Below, one piece after another: positions 1-9,412 of a stretch of DNA of 38,240 bases. How positions within the stretch are numbered: the first letter of the stretch is position 1; each line of letters opens with the position of its first letter. A program made the translations under genes and the position numbers. The notes beneath the pieces are model-generated. The model did no database searches. It was not told the origin of the DNA and was given only the letters and a program-made list of their open reading frames with translations. The stretch comes from Phlegmacium glaucopus (taxonomy: Eukaryota; Basidiomycota; Agaricomycetes; Agaricales; Cortinariaceae), in NCBI GenBank assembly GCA_015039465.1, contig MU129998.1:224861-263100 (forward strand). The letters are read 5' to 3'.

Positions 1-840
1 TATTAGACACAGGAGTCATAGTGATAGGAGTAGTCCCTGTTCGAAGGTTCACGGAAAACATACGTCTAGTTATCGTAGATACTCACGAAATGTCTACAGT
101 GGTTGAAACCAACCGTCACGAGGGACGAAATCTAAACCCCGTGGACGTAAGAACTTTTCGAAATTAACCAGGAAGTCCCGGTTCGGAAACTCCGAACCTT
201 AAAAAAGAAACAGTTTTTATTCCAGGTTAACACGTTAGGCGAGACGTCAACGGAAACGTAAAGAGAGAGCCTGGAGGAACGCACGTCAAAATAGACGAAC
301 AGTAAACAGTGCCTTTAGTTGTTCAAGGAAAGCAGCGAAGGAGAGGAGGGGTAATCGGAGGGCACGTTCGAACACATCCATCGTTATCAGGAGGAGGAGT
401 CACTTGAAACGACGGTACTTACGAACACATAACAATGCCTTTTTGTAACGATCCCGTAACACTGATTCGTCACATTCGACCCCAACTATGGCGTACTACA
501 CAGCCTTTCTGGGATTCTTAGGGAGTAAGAGTAGTAAACATCGTCCGTAGGTACGTTCGAGAGAGAGGAGACGTCAACGGAGTAGTTAATCCGGTGGACC
601 ACGTTTGAGTCTTCACTTCGCAAGGGTACAGAGACGACGAGGAAACTTCTTACGTTGGTTCTCTAGTGTCTTCACACCTTCACATCCTTACTCCAGATCA
701 TAGAATAAATGTTGTCGTCGTAAAACGGTAAAAAGTGGTAGATCTCATCGGTAAAATATACTAAGACTACCCAGGTTCAGGAACGGTTAGTCTTATAGTC
801 CTAAAAGTTATTAAAAGACGTATACCAGTATCTGTGCGAG
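1..840. other. Mirror-order (reversed, not complemented) coding segment
   Basis: Read from base 840 down to base 1 without complementing, this block gives 280 codons in a single frame with only one stop, a TGA at mirrored positions 303-301. The product starts near ERVYDHMQKIIENPD, contains a stretch rich in E, K and R (NGEERKRRKELVDFRD), and ends with an acidic tail, DEDSDTEDTDY. The frame then continues exactly into the plus strand at 841. None of the three forward or three reverse-complement frames shows such coding. I do not recognise the protein family; it resembles the charged, helical hypothetical proteins found around basidiomycete transposons. The true gene would run on the plus strand and start before the window. 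The exact right edge is uncertain by a few GAG codons, because GAG repeats read almost the same backwards. Confidence 0.9.
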
Positions 841-882
841 GAGGAGGAGGAGGAGGAGGAGGATTGGGAGGACATAGAGTGA
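841..882 (+). CDS. C-terminal end of the gene whose body is mirrored in 1-840
   Basis: Seven GAG codons are followed by GAT TGG GAG GAC ATA GAG and a TGA stop (880-882), giving an acidic tail E7-DWEDIE. Placed after the mirrored block, this continues the acidic DEDSDTEDTDY end in the same frame, since 840 is exactly 280 codons. I therefore read it as the natural 3' end of one gene whose upstream 840 bp are stored backwards. On its own it would be only a short (GAG)n microsatellite. Confidence 0.7.
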   Translation, partial: EEEEEEEDWEDIE

Positions 883-1113
883 CATTAGAATTTATAAGAT
901 CTTTGTTATGGCACTGCATTTTTCCAAGACTTTTTCATGTATTTAGAGTTATTGTACCATTTAAATGTATCCTATAGGCTATAATTTGTCTTCTATACAA
1001 AAAAAAATCAAGGGAAACGGTCAAGAACTCATGGAATTGCACTGTCTCAATATTTGTGACGCTTGTGGCTGTGTCACATAGTGTGACTGGACCTGGCTGT
1101 TACCGGTGATTGT
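883..1113. other. Short region without a recognised gene
   Basis: This is AT-rich sequence downstream of the mirrored gene's stop codon, with runs of A and T near 940-1010. On the minus strand the gag relic can be followed weakly down to about 1040, ending in Q- and S-rich codons, and then coding is lost. I see no promoter, RNA gene or clear repeat. Confidence 0.4.
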
Positions 1114-1740
1114 TCATCTCCAGTTGTAGGGTTTCTTGTTTGGTTGTTCTGATGACAAGATTGCCATTGCGAATCGGAATTGAGAATCATATTGTATTGC
1201 TCTGTCTTTCCAGCCTTTGATCATTATCGGGACATCATTGGCTAATAAGATCTTTTGTGTCAGGGATGGGTTCAAGATCTTTCAGAACATATGGATCAGA
1301 TGGATGTTGTCCGATTCGGTTTTCTCTTTGAGTCTGGCTTGTCTGGTCAATAGTGAAAATTCTGTGGTGATTTGTTCTGCCGACTTCTTTCCTTGTCTCA
1401 GGAGGGTCAGCTTGTGGATGGCGTCTTGGGTTCGGTTTACTTCTTTGAATTGTTTGGCGATGGTGTTGAAGAATTCAGCAAGGGTCGGAAGAGAGATGGT
1501 ACCATCTTTTTCTGTGATATTGTCAATCCAGGTTTCCTTCCACTGCCCGGCTTCTCTGTCGTTCATAAAAGAGAGTATGAAAGCAATTTTTGGTCCATCA
1601 CTAGTATAGACTCTGTCATTGACACTCAAGTATATCTTACATTCTTGAAGGAACATTTTCACTTTGCATCTGTCACCAGTAAAAGGTGTCGGTTTGTTGA
1701 TGTTTAATTATTTCAGTATATGGGGAGCGGTATCGATTTC
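1114..1740 (-). pseudogene. Ty3-type retrotransposon gag relic
   Basis: On the minus strand from about 1740 to 1114 the translation follows the capsid part of agaricomycete Ty3-type Gag. It shows PTPFTGDR, then MFLQECKIYL, then FILSFMND, a W-rich helix, LAEFFNTIAKQF, and the late motif F-x-K-I-L-N-P-S-L followed by KGWKDRAIQYDSQFR and KKPYNWR. The longest open part (1662-1282) is 126 codons. It is stopped by TGA at 1282-1284, where related Gags usually have Arg (FRKxLNP), and by a second TGA at 1114-1116 after YNWR. An upstream TAA lies before the NIxKP motif. No zinc knuckle, protease or RT remains, so only a gag fragment is left. Its normal orientation shows that the mirrored block ends before this point. 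Confidence 0.75.
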
Positions 1741-2405
1741 TCCGGCCATCATGTGTTCGTTTGGTTTTTGTTTTTGTTTTTGTAGAAGTGTAGAAGTCCT
1801 TGCTCTATCTTCTTATACTGGCTCAGGTATTTCTCCTTTCACAGTATTCATTCAGTTTTGTTTCGTCGGTGTTTCGGTTTCGGCTAGATATAACCAATGC
1901 TTCTAAGAAGAGAGCATATAGGAATACAATAGCTAATTCTTTTGTTACAACTTCGAACGATTCAGAGGATTCTGATCGTAAACAGTTGTATGAAGATTGA
2001 GTTTGTTCTATAGTGAGCTCAATAGAATGCCAAGAGAGTCGTTCTCAAGGTATTGTCTAAGGAGTTTGAGGTCGTTCAAGAGTAAGGTAACCGTGTTAGA
2101 TTCTCAAGAATTAGCTAAGGTTACATGAAGTGTAAATACAGGTATTTATAGTAAATAGAAAAGTTGTGCATAAAGTGAGGCGTCAGCATGTAAAAGGTGT
2201 TGCATAGTTATAAATAAGTGAAACGATGAAAAGAGAAAGGTAAACATGTGTAAGCGGAAATGAAGAATGAAAGTAAAAGGCATGCATGTGAAACGAGCAT
2301 GTGTTTGGAGGGGTTTTAGAAAAAGAAAAAGAAATTCATAACACTGGTGCTCCAGCCAAATTTGAGTCTGATCAGACTGCTCGGATTCCAATCGGAATTA
2401 GTGGC
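1741..2405. other. Region without a recognised gene, 3' of the NLR gene
   Basis: This holds pyrimidine-rich sequence with T and TTG runs (1755-1800), then A- and G-rich sequence (2200-2340) that could be the 3' UTR of the minus-strand NLR gene. Short open frames here have no family signature. No RNA gene or repeat was recognised. Confidence 0.4.
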
Positions 2406-5400
2406 TTAGTCTAAAGACGCCTGCCATAACCTGAACCTCAGCTGCACTGCATCATGCCATCTTCCCTGATTATTGTATGTGCTTGCTAGATTTGCCATAC
2501 TCCTGAGGGTGTCTGGATGCTTTGCACCAAGCAGACGTGTCCTCATGTACATAACTTTAACCTGCAGCTGCTCAGCCTCATTCCACCTTCTCTGAACCCT
2601 GTATGTGATTGCTAGGTTGTCCATACTGTTCAAGGTGTTTGTATGTTCTGTACCAAGCAGCTTCCTCCTCAAGTCCATGACTTGAACCTGCAGCTGCTCT
2701 GCCTCATTCCACCTTCCCTGAGCCCCATATGTACTTGCTAGATTCTCCATACTGTTCAAGCTGTTTGGATGTTCTGCACCAAGCAGCTTCTTCCTCATGT
2801 CCATAACTTGAACCTGCAGCTGCTCAGCCTCATTCCACCTTCCCTGAACCCTGTATGTCCTTGCTAGATTCTCCATACTGTTCAAGGTGTTTGGATGTTC
2901 TGCACCAAGGAGCTCCTTCCTCATGTACATAACTTGAACCTGCAGCTGCTCAGCCTCATTCCACCTTCTCTGAACCCTGTATGTGATTGCTAGGTTGTCC
3001 ATACTGTTCAAGGTGTTTGGATGTTCTGCACCAAGCAGCTTCTTCCTCACATCCATAACATGAACCTCCAGCTGCTCTGCCTCATTCCACCTTCCCTGAA
3101 ACCTGTATGTGCTTGCTAGATTTTCCATACTCTTGAGTGTGTCTGGATGTTCTGTGCCAAGTAGCTTCTTTATCATGTCCATAACTTGAACCTGCAGCTT
3201 CTCTGCTTCATTCCACTTTCCCTGACGCCTGTATGTATTTGCTAGATTTGACATACTCTTCAGTGTGTCTGGATGTTCTGTACCAAGCAGTTTCTTCCTC
3301 ATGTCCATAACTTGAACCTCCAGATGCTCTTCATTGTTCCAGTCCCCATTCTCCTGCATTACTAGTGCAAAATTAGACCATTTATCATCATAGTACTGCT
3401 TCATCAGTCCTATCTGCCTTTCATGTAGCTCATTTGCCTTGATATGCAGAAATATTAACCGTCTCAGTGCATAATCCTGACTTTCAAATCTGCATGGAAT
3501 TGCACAGGACAATATTATGCTTCCCATCTCACACATTCTTTGCTGCTCATATTTTGACATTCTCTCCCGACTCCAGTAGTGCACCAGAGGATGAACAGAG
3601 AACATTTTAGATGATTGTCCTCTTTTTATCAAGGAAAAAGAGAGAAGGACACTAATACCTTGGCCAAAGATGAACTCATCCCAGTGACCATCATTGTCTA
3701 AGCCAAGCAGAGTATGATCCAGTGAAGTAACTGCCTGTGGTAGCTTCTTAGCTACCTTCCTATTAACATGTTTCTTGGACTTCTCAGCAGCAGATTGGAA
3801 TATGTCTTTAGAAATACTACTATGATGATAGAAAGCACATATTTGAAGAATTAAGATTGCAGCATGGGCTGCTTGTGTATCTCCAGCAGTGGAATGTCCA
3901 CCAGCTCTCCTTTCTATTTCTTTGAAAGAAAGATCCCAAGTCCCATACACTGTTTTATCATACTTTGATGCTCCTGTGAATATAGCATCTGACATAATAG
4001 CCTTACAATGTACTGAGAATTGCCTCAGATATTGATCAATATCACATTTCCCAGCTTCAATATAAGCACCAGCATGATCAATAGCAAGAGGAATGCAGCC
4101 AAGCTTAGCCACAATCTTTTTGGCAGCTTGTATATGCTCAGGCAATGAATCCAAACAACTAGCCTTGAGAAGTAGAGCTATAGCAGCTGACTCCTCCATT
4201 TCATGGATCTCAATTATGTTCTCAGATGATTTAATCCTTCCCATGAATCGGTTTCTGCTAGTAATCAGAATATTACCTCTGTGAGGAATGAACTTGGCCA
4301 CCATCTCTGGAGGAGGATCATCAGCATTATCAAATACAATGACCCATTCTTCTTGGAGAGAAGGCATCCACTGGAGGACAGACTCAACTGAGCCATCCAC
4401 ACCACAATTTTGTGCAGCAGGAAGGCTAGATATGCCTTTGAGAGACATTTCCATGCTCTCCTGAGAGGAGGCATCAACCCAGAAGACATGGGAAAAACTA
4501 AGAAGAAATGAATACAGTATTGTGAATGGCAGATTTAAGAACCCTTACTTCTCAGACATTTCTATGAACTTGAGACAAATCTGGGTCTTTCCTATACCTC
4601 CCAATCCCCAGAGGAGACAAATGCACCTTGACCTCAGTCTACTAGTAGCACGATGAACAAAAATCTTCTTAAGTTTATCGAGTACATCCTGCCGTCCAGT
4701 AAAGATTGGACTGGAGCCGGGTTTCTGAATCACAGGAATATTCACCCGCTCTTCACCAGTGTTGGCAGGGAGAATAACATTGGTCTATATGTACAATTAT
4801 TGCTTGAGCATACACACGACTTACGGGAAAGACTTACGAAAGTGCCGCCAGTGACGAGGGTATTCTGAGCATTCGCAAAGAAACCCGAGGGAGATTGTTG
4901 AGCCTGCTGATCATGAGCGAAAGCCGCCGAGAACACATGGCATGAGCAACTCACCGAAGGATTCTGTCCCGATTCTGTGGATCTCAAGTTCGAAGCGGAG
5001 ACTTGAGGCTCATGGGTAGTCTGATCGATGATAATGATTGAGTAATTATAGGTGTGATAGGTTAAGTTGAACACGCACATTAACACCGGTGTCTGGAACG
5101 CTTACAGGATTGATCGCCAGAGCGGTAATCGAAGTAGAGTCGTGGGCAGTCTGATGGTTGACGATGGTTAAATACTTAGGCATGCAATGGGCGAAGCTGA
5201 GCGCTCACAGTAACGTCAGCCACTTGAATAACTTGTGCGCTTGCAGTCGCAGCACTAGCGAGAATGGATGGCATTGGATCAGCGGCGCTTGTTATGATTG
5301 TCGATGTCGAAGTTACTGGTTCAGCGCTTGAATCCAGAGCATCGTTGATGGTCATAGATGAATATTTTTGTTTCTTGGACTTGAAAATTTTCTTAAAAAA

Positions 5401-5409
5401 GCGCTTCAT
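2406..5409 (-). CDS. NLR-like protein: NB-ARC ATPase with C-terminal kinesin-light-chain TPRs
   Basis: Six exons (minus strand): 5409-5209, 5150-5106, 5020-4955, 4906-4838, 4784-4549 and 4497-2406, joined by GT-AG introns of 58, 85, 48, 53 and 51 nt, giving 902 aa. The first four introns are phase 0. The N-terminus is basic (KRFFKKIFKSKK), then S/T/A-rich. Exon 4 into exon 5 gives F-x-NAQN...GGTFTNV, a motif typical of agaricomycete NLR-like proteins. NB-ARC motifs follow: P-loop GLGGIGKTQ (about 187-195), FWVDASS, Walker B WVIVFDNADD, NILITSRN and a GLPL-like GCIPLAIDHAG. Seven 42-residue TPRs end the protein. Such proteins are thought to be cytosolic STAND switches in non-self recognition or programmed cell death; that role is family knowledge, not shown here. 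I chose ATG 5409 because it is the first in-frame ATG and precedes the basic segment. A TATA-like TTATATAA lies 67 nt upstream. Confidence 0.88.
2436..3317 (-). repeat. Seven in-frame 126-bp repeats coding for TPR units
   Basis: Seven consecutive 42-codon units with the pattern VQVMDMRKKLLGxEHPxTL, xSMxNLAxTYRxQGRWNEAEQLQ. Units 3 and 6 share the variant SMDNLAITYRVQRRW, followed in both cases by a unit starting VxVMYMR. The DNA starting ctcagcctca recurs at 2571 and 2949, exactly 378 bp (three units) apart. So blocks of three units, and not only single units, appear to have been duplicated. High internal conservation of this kind is known for fungal NLR repeat domains and suggests rapid turnover by recombination or conversion. 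Confidence 0.9.
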
Positions 5410-5475
5410 ATCGTTGAACAGTAAGTTGTGGTGAGCTATCGAGGTGATGAGAGTCGACAAGAAAGAAGCACTCGA

Positions 5476-5483
5476 TTATATAA
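5476..5483 (-). promoter_or_regulatory. TATA-like element upstream of the NLR gene
   Basis: TTATATAA, palindromic, lies 67 nt upstream of the chosen NLR start codon on the minus strand. The distance suits a fungal core promoter. Because the site reads the same on both strands, it does not fix the direction. Confidence 0.4.
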
Positions 5484-6854
5484 GCGGTGGTCCTTGTTGG
5501 TTGTTCATCAATCTTCTATCCGGTGCTTCGGACTTCCTCTCATTCCCCAATTTCCCTTATGATGGCACAATATCACTATTTCAAACGCCAGCTAGTGCCT
5601 TGGCCGTTGCGCGAACCTCGTCACCTCTGAGTTTTCCACCTCTCCACTTCCGAGTGTAAAACCTCCCTCTCGTGGTCCCTCCTTTCAATGGTACGTGAGT
5701 TCATAATTTTTTGATTCCTTGATTGAGTACCCTCCATTACATTCGCAGTTTGCACGCGGTGATCAAGGACTCCAAGAATTTTGAGCAAAAAAGTCCGCGT
5801 TCTAGAAGGCTGACCAGTAGACCACGCCGAAACTCATGCGCAAGACCTCCAAGAACGTCGCGCTGAATCGCAATCTTTCTCTTCCCAAGCTTTAGGCCAA
5901 TCTCAGAAAACTCCAAGACGAGCTCACCTGGTGCAAATCGTAAACAACCAAATGCAACCGTCACAACTCGCCTTGTTGTCGCGTAAACAACAACTAGAAA
6001 TGGCCGTGTTAGTTATGGAAGTTGTGGGAGAGAGCGACAGAGATGGTTGAGGCAGAGTTCAAGAGGAATTGTCTATTGCGAGAAACATAACATGAAACGA
6101 CTCAAGGAGGCCTTTCGTGGTATGGCATTTCTCATACCCATCGTTATCCCACCGTATAACCTTTTTTTTTGGTTGTCATCAGGAACACTAAATACGGTTA
6201 TCCGAAATGGAAAAACACAATATTGCCACCGTTGTGAGAAACCTGAAAATGAAGTTGTCATCGTTCTGAGAAACCTTGAAGGTCTGTTTGGCTTCTCTCT
6301 ATCCTGAAGGTGTAATCTGATGATTTGCATCATCAAAAGTATCTTACGAAGAGACTCTTATTAAACTTGCTACTTCGAAATCAAACGACTGAAGGACTGA
6401 CTGGATGGTGGTACTTGATTCCTGGCAAGGTATATATTCTGTTCCTAGCATCCCTATTTCTTCCTCGTAATTCTTGCGTATAGAAAGTGAATGACCACTG
6501 AAAATAGTAAATTGAATTTTTCTTCTACTATGTATGATTTACATCGGGGCAAGGCTTCCGGAATTTCAAAAGCTAACTAAAAAGGAGAATCGTGTAGAAA
6601 GAAGGTGAAGATATACAATAAAACAACGAGCATTGAGAAAGCAAAACAGAAAACAAAACGAAATAGATATTAGTCGTACAACCCCCCCTGAACGTTGAAT
6701 AATATACAACAAGACCCCTTCCCTCCCCCCTGGAGTAGTGACTATGTCAAGATTGGGTTTATAGGCTTGGGTCGAGCATAATACATACAATAACGTTACA
6801 AAAAAACAAGGCCTTTTTCATTCCAGACTCGTTTTCATAAATCCTTTTAGAATC
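5484..6854. other. Intergenic region between NLR and HAP3 genes, with a possible gene relic
   Basis: No intact gene is recognised. From about 5750 to 6050 the sequence is unusually rich in codons on both strands. The minus frame is open for 75 codons (5964-5737). One plus frame runs from 5752 to 6048 with a single TGA, giving Q/E-rich, coiled-coil-like translation around VDHAETHAQDLQER. It follows a plausible plus-strand intron, GTACGT at about 5691 to TTCGCAG at about 5749. I cannot decide which frame, if any, was real. Poly-C/T tracts at 6680-6730 probably belong to the HAP3 3' flank. Confidence 0.35.
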
Positions 6855-7465
6855 TCACTCGCCAGGGTCAGTAGGGTGTTCTTTGTGTACAATTGCCGAT
6901 GTAGAAGAAGTTGCACCCGTCTAAAGGTAAGAAAAGATATATATTCAAACACTTCAAAAAAAAGGAGAAACATACATACATCACGAAGTTTTGCAAGATG
7001 AACTTTTAACGTCTCCGCATAATCTTCAAACCCCAACGACCGCATCGCGTTCAAGATATCTTCCCCCCCAATAGTTTTTCTCTTTTCCAACTGACATTTC
7101 TCCGCCGCTTCCGATGTGATGAATGAGATAAACTCCGAAACACACTCTTGCACGCATTCCTTGGCGTCTTTTGCGATTTTAGCTGTAGGCGGGACAGTAG
7201 CCTTCATTATTCTTGATACATTGGCTATCTATAATCAAAAAAATAAGATTAAAATAAAATAAAATTTTTATCAATCGCTACACGTCAATTTTTCCTTTCG
7301 CAGAGAGAGAAGGAAGAAATTCACAGGTAGAAATCGATCCTGTTCCCTATATTCCCCTACTTCTTGTTCGGTGATGGGTACAGGTTCGGGCGTGTCTTGT
7401 GGTGGCATTGTAGGATTTCCATGTTCATTCTCTTCTCGAGGGATGATAGGTTGTAAGTCTGACAT
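6855..7465 (-). CDS. HAP3: CCAAT-binding factor subunit HAP3 (NF-YB)
   Basis: Three exons (minus): 7465-7325, 7228-6980 and 6920-6855, with GT-AG introns of 96 and 59 nt, all phase 0, giving 151 aa. Exon 1 is an acidic/proline N-terminus ending in EQDRFLP. Exon 2 opens with IANVSRIMK and holds the whole histone-fold core ([53 protein letters not shown]). Exon 3 is a short S/T-rich tail ending HPTDPGE. The junction recreates [12 protein letters not shown], the family signature, which confirms the first intron. NF-YB pairs with NF-YC, and the dimer recruits NF-YA to bind CCAAT in promoters; it acts in the nucleus. ATG 7465 (MSDLQ) is the first in-frame ATG; the frame is open a little further upstream without an ATG. 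A CACGTG box lies 99 nt upstream. Confidence 0.95.
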
Positions 7466-7563
7466 AGATCTGAGGGATAGAGGGGCCAAACGAATGTCCT
7501 TCCGACGTTCCTATGTAGAAGAGACTAAAGGATTGAGCGTGCCTGGAATTTTGGTTCCAAAGT

Positions 7564-7569
7564 CACGTG
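7564..7569. promoter_or_regulatory. E-box CACGTG upstream of HAP3
   Basis: Palindromic CACGTG in the context gtCACGTGgt, 99 nt upstream of the HAP3 start codon. Class-B bHLH proteins such as the one encoded at 9413-12397 prefer this core. Binding is inferred, not shown. Confidence 0.4.
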
Positions 7570-9412
7570 GTTAGGACGGGCTTCCCTTGGGAAAAAAATT
7601 CCATGTTTTTATTTTCTTTTTTTAAACCGTAGACATCTAGGGCCGGGCGGGTTTTTTTAGGACGGGTTGATTTTCTCTGGGTGGATTATTTATCCAAGGT
7701 TTGGAAACACTGGTATTGGACTTTTTTTTTTCTTTGTGATTATGAATTGAGTCCCTGTCAAGGCAAATAGACGCCTGATAGGTAGTTGGCTCCTGGACTC
7801 TCCATTATTACTAGCACGTACCTAGGTACCTTATTTGAAAAAAAATTGAATCTTGAAAGGTCAAGTAAGAAATTTTGGGGTAGGTTGGTGTTCGTGTTCA
7901 AGAAGGTCGTGGGGATTCGCAGACGGCTGAGCGCTGAAAATTAAAAGACAGCGCACGGTTGGTAGAGATACGAGATACTCCGGGCCCGTAAGTGACATAT
8001 GCACCCTTGATTTCTATCCTGTTTGCATTTCCTAAAATGACTTGCTCCATTTTCTGTCCGAATCTTTGTAAGTCTTAATTCTACAGCGGCGCTATGTAGA
8101 GTTCATTTACAATATATTATCGTAAGGGTAATTAGGTACTCGTCATGCTGGCATGGTATTTATTTGGTGTTGACACCCATAACGCCGCCCCCTTTAATGA
8201 GCCTTAATGCTTCAATTGGTGAAATCAGCCAAGGCCCAAGAATCGGAAGCGAACAAATTTCAAGAGTTGATACCAGAATAGATAGATTAACCTGTAAGCC
8301 TTTGTTATTTTTGAAAAACTTGAAGGTGGAAATTACGATGATGACTCTGAGTAAGAGATCGCCAAGGGGGAACTGATTACTCTTTCTTGTCATTCCAATC
8401 TTATCTCTTACCCTGGGCCTGTAGGCTTCATCCATGTACCCGTTATCTTTCCTTAGCCCTTATCCTTATCTTCATAAATTTATCCTTATCCTAACGAGTT
8501 TCCTGTGTTTTCCTTGGCTGCCTCCTGGATCGTTTCTCAGATACGATAATCACGAATAAGTATCAGATCAGATTAGACGTTTTCTATGGGGTTTTTTTTC
8601 CTTATCCCTCTCTCACTCTCTCACTTTCTTTTCATAGATACCTTTCAAGACGTTGTTGAGCTTTTGAACGTGCGCCACACCGTACACGTGATTCGGACGT
8701 GGGAGCGATGTACCGAACTCTGGTCAGAGTTACTTTCACTTTGACTTTGTCTAGTTCAGGTTTTTTTTTTTTCCGTTTCAAGTATATTCAGGTATATTTT
8801 CACGGTGATGATTGGTGTTTTCTCTCACAATTAACCTTTGTGTGAAAACTACATGTCGCGCCTTCTCCCTCCCCCCTTTCCACAGGTAACGGTTCCGATT
8901 CGGGATCTTAAACCCGTAATCCGAGAGCTTCGGTGGTGCTGATATGATGTGGATGTGATTGTTGTGTGATGCTAGTGGGCTGTGTATATATACTATATTT
9001 AATTTCCTGTATCCAACTGTTGTTAGTCATATCGGACAGTGTCGGTTTCGGCAAATTAATTTCTTTCGCCAGGGACCGCACTAGCGTGTATGATGTAGTC
9101 AATGCATGTACAGGCTTGTAGTACATAGATACGAAACAGGGGGTGTTTGTGTGTGTTGAATTTTCCTTACTTGTTAAGTAAATAAACCGCGGCTGTGGGG
9201 TGCCGAGATCTAGTATTGAGATAAAATGGAATGTTCTTGATAGAAATCTTTTCCTCCCCCCTTGCCAAGACCCCCGAGGAGTTATTGCCGGAGAACTGAA
9301 TCGAAACGAATCGAATCGATTTGATTTGGATTGTGTAAAAGATGAACTCCCTTTCTCTTCTCCCTTTTTTTTTTTTTTTTAATACTAATTTTTCTTTGAA
9401 ATTCAAAGGTTA
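7570..9412. other. Divergent promoter region between HAP3 and the bHLH gene
   Basis: About 1.8 kb with no recognised coding sequence. It holds T-rich tracts (7610-7740, 8760-8775, 9364-9380) and a CT-repeat (8605-8630). Just before the bHLH start codon a TACTAAT branch-point-like motif (9383-9389) and an AG at 9407-9408 resemble the 3' end of a 5'-UTR intron, so the transcript may start well upstream. Candidate donors upstream are too many to choose one. Confidence 0.4.
8685..8690. promoter_or_regulatory. E-box CACGTG upstream of the bHLH gene
   Basis: CACGTG in the context gtaCACGTGatt, about 720 nt upstream of the bHLH start codon. It would allow self-regulation by its own class-B product; this is inference from the motif only. 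Confidence 0.35.

Noticed and set aside
8160..8435. Open frames on both strands in the HAP3-bHLH promoter region
   Set aside because: They are mutual shadows with no domain or splice context and no conserved motif.
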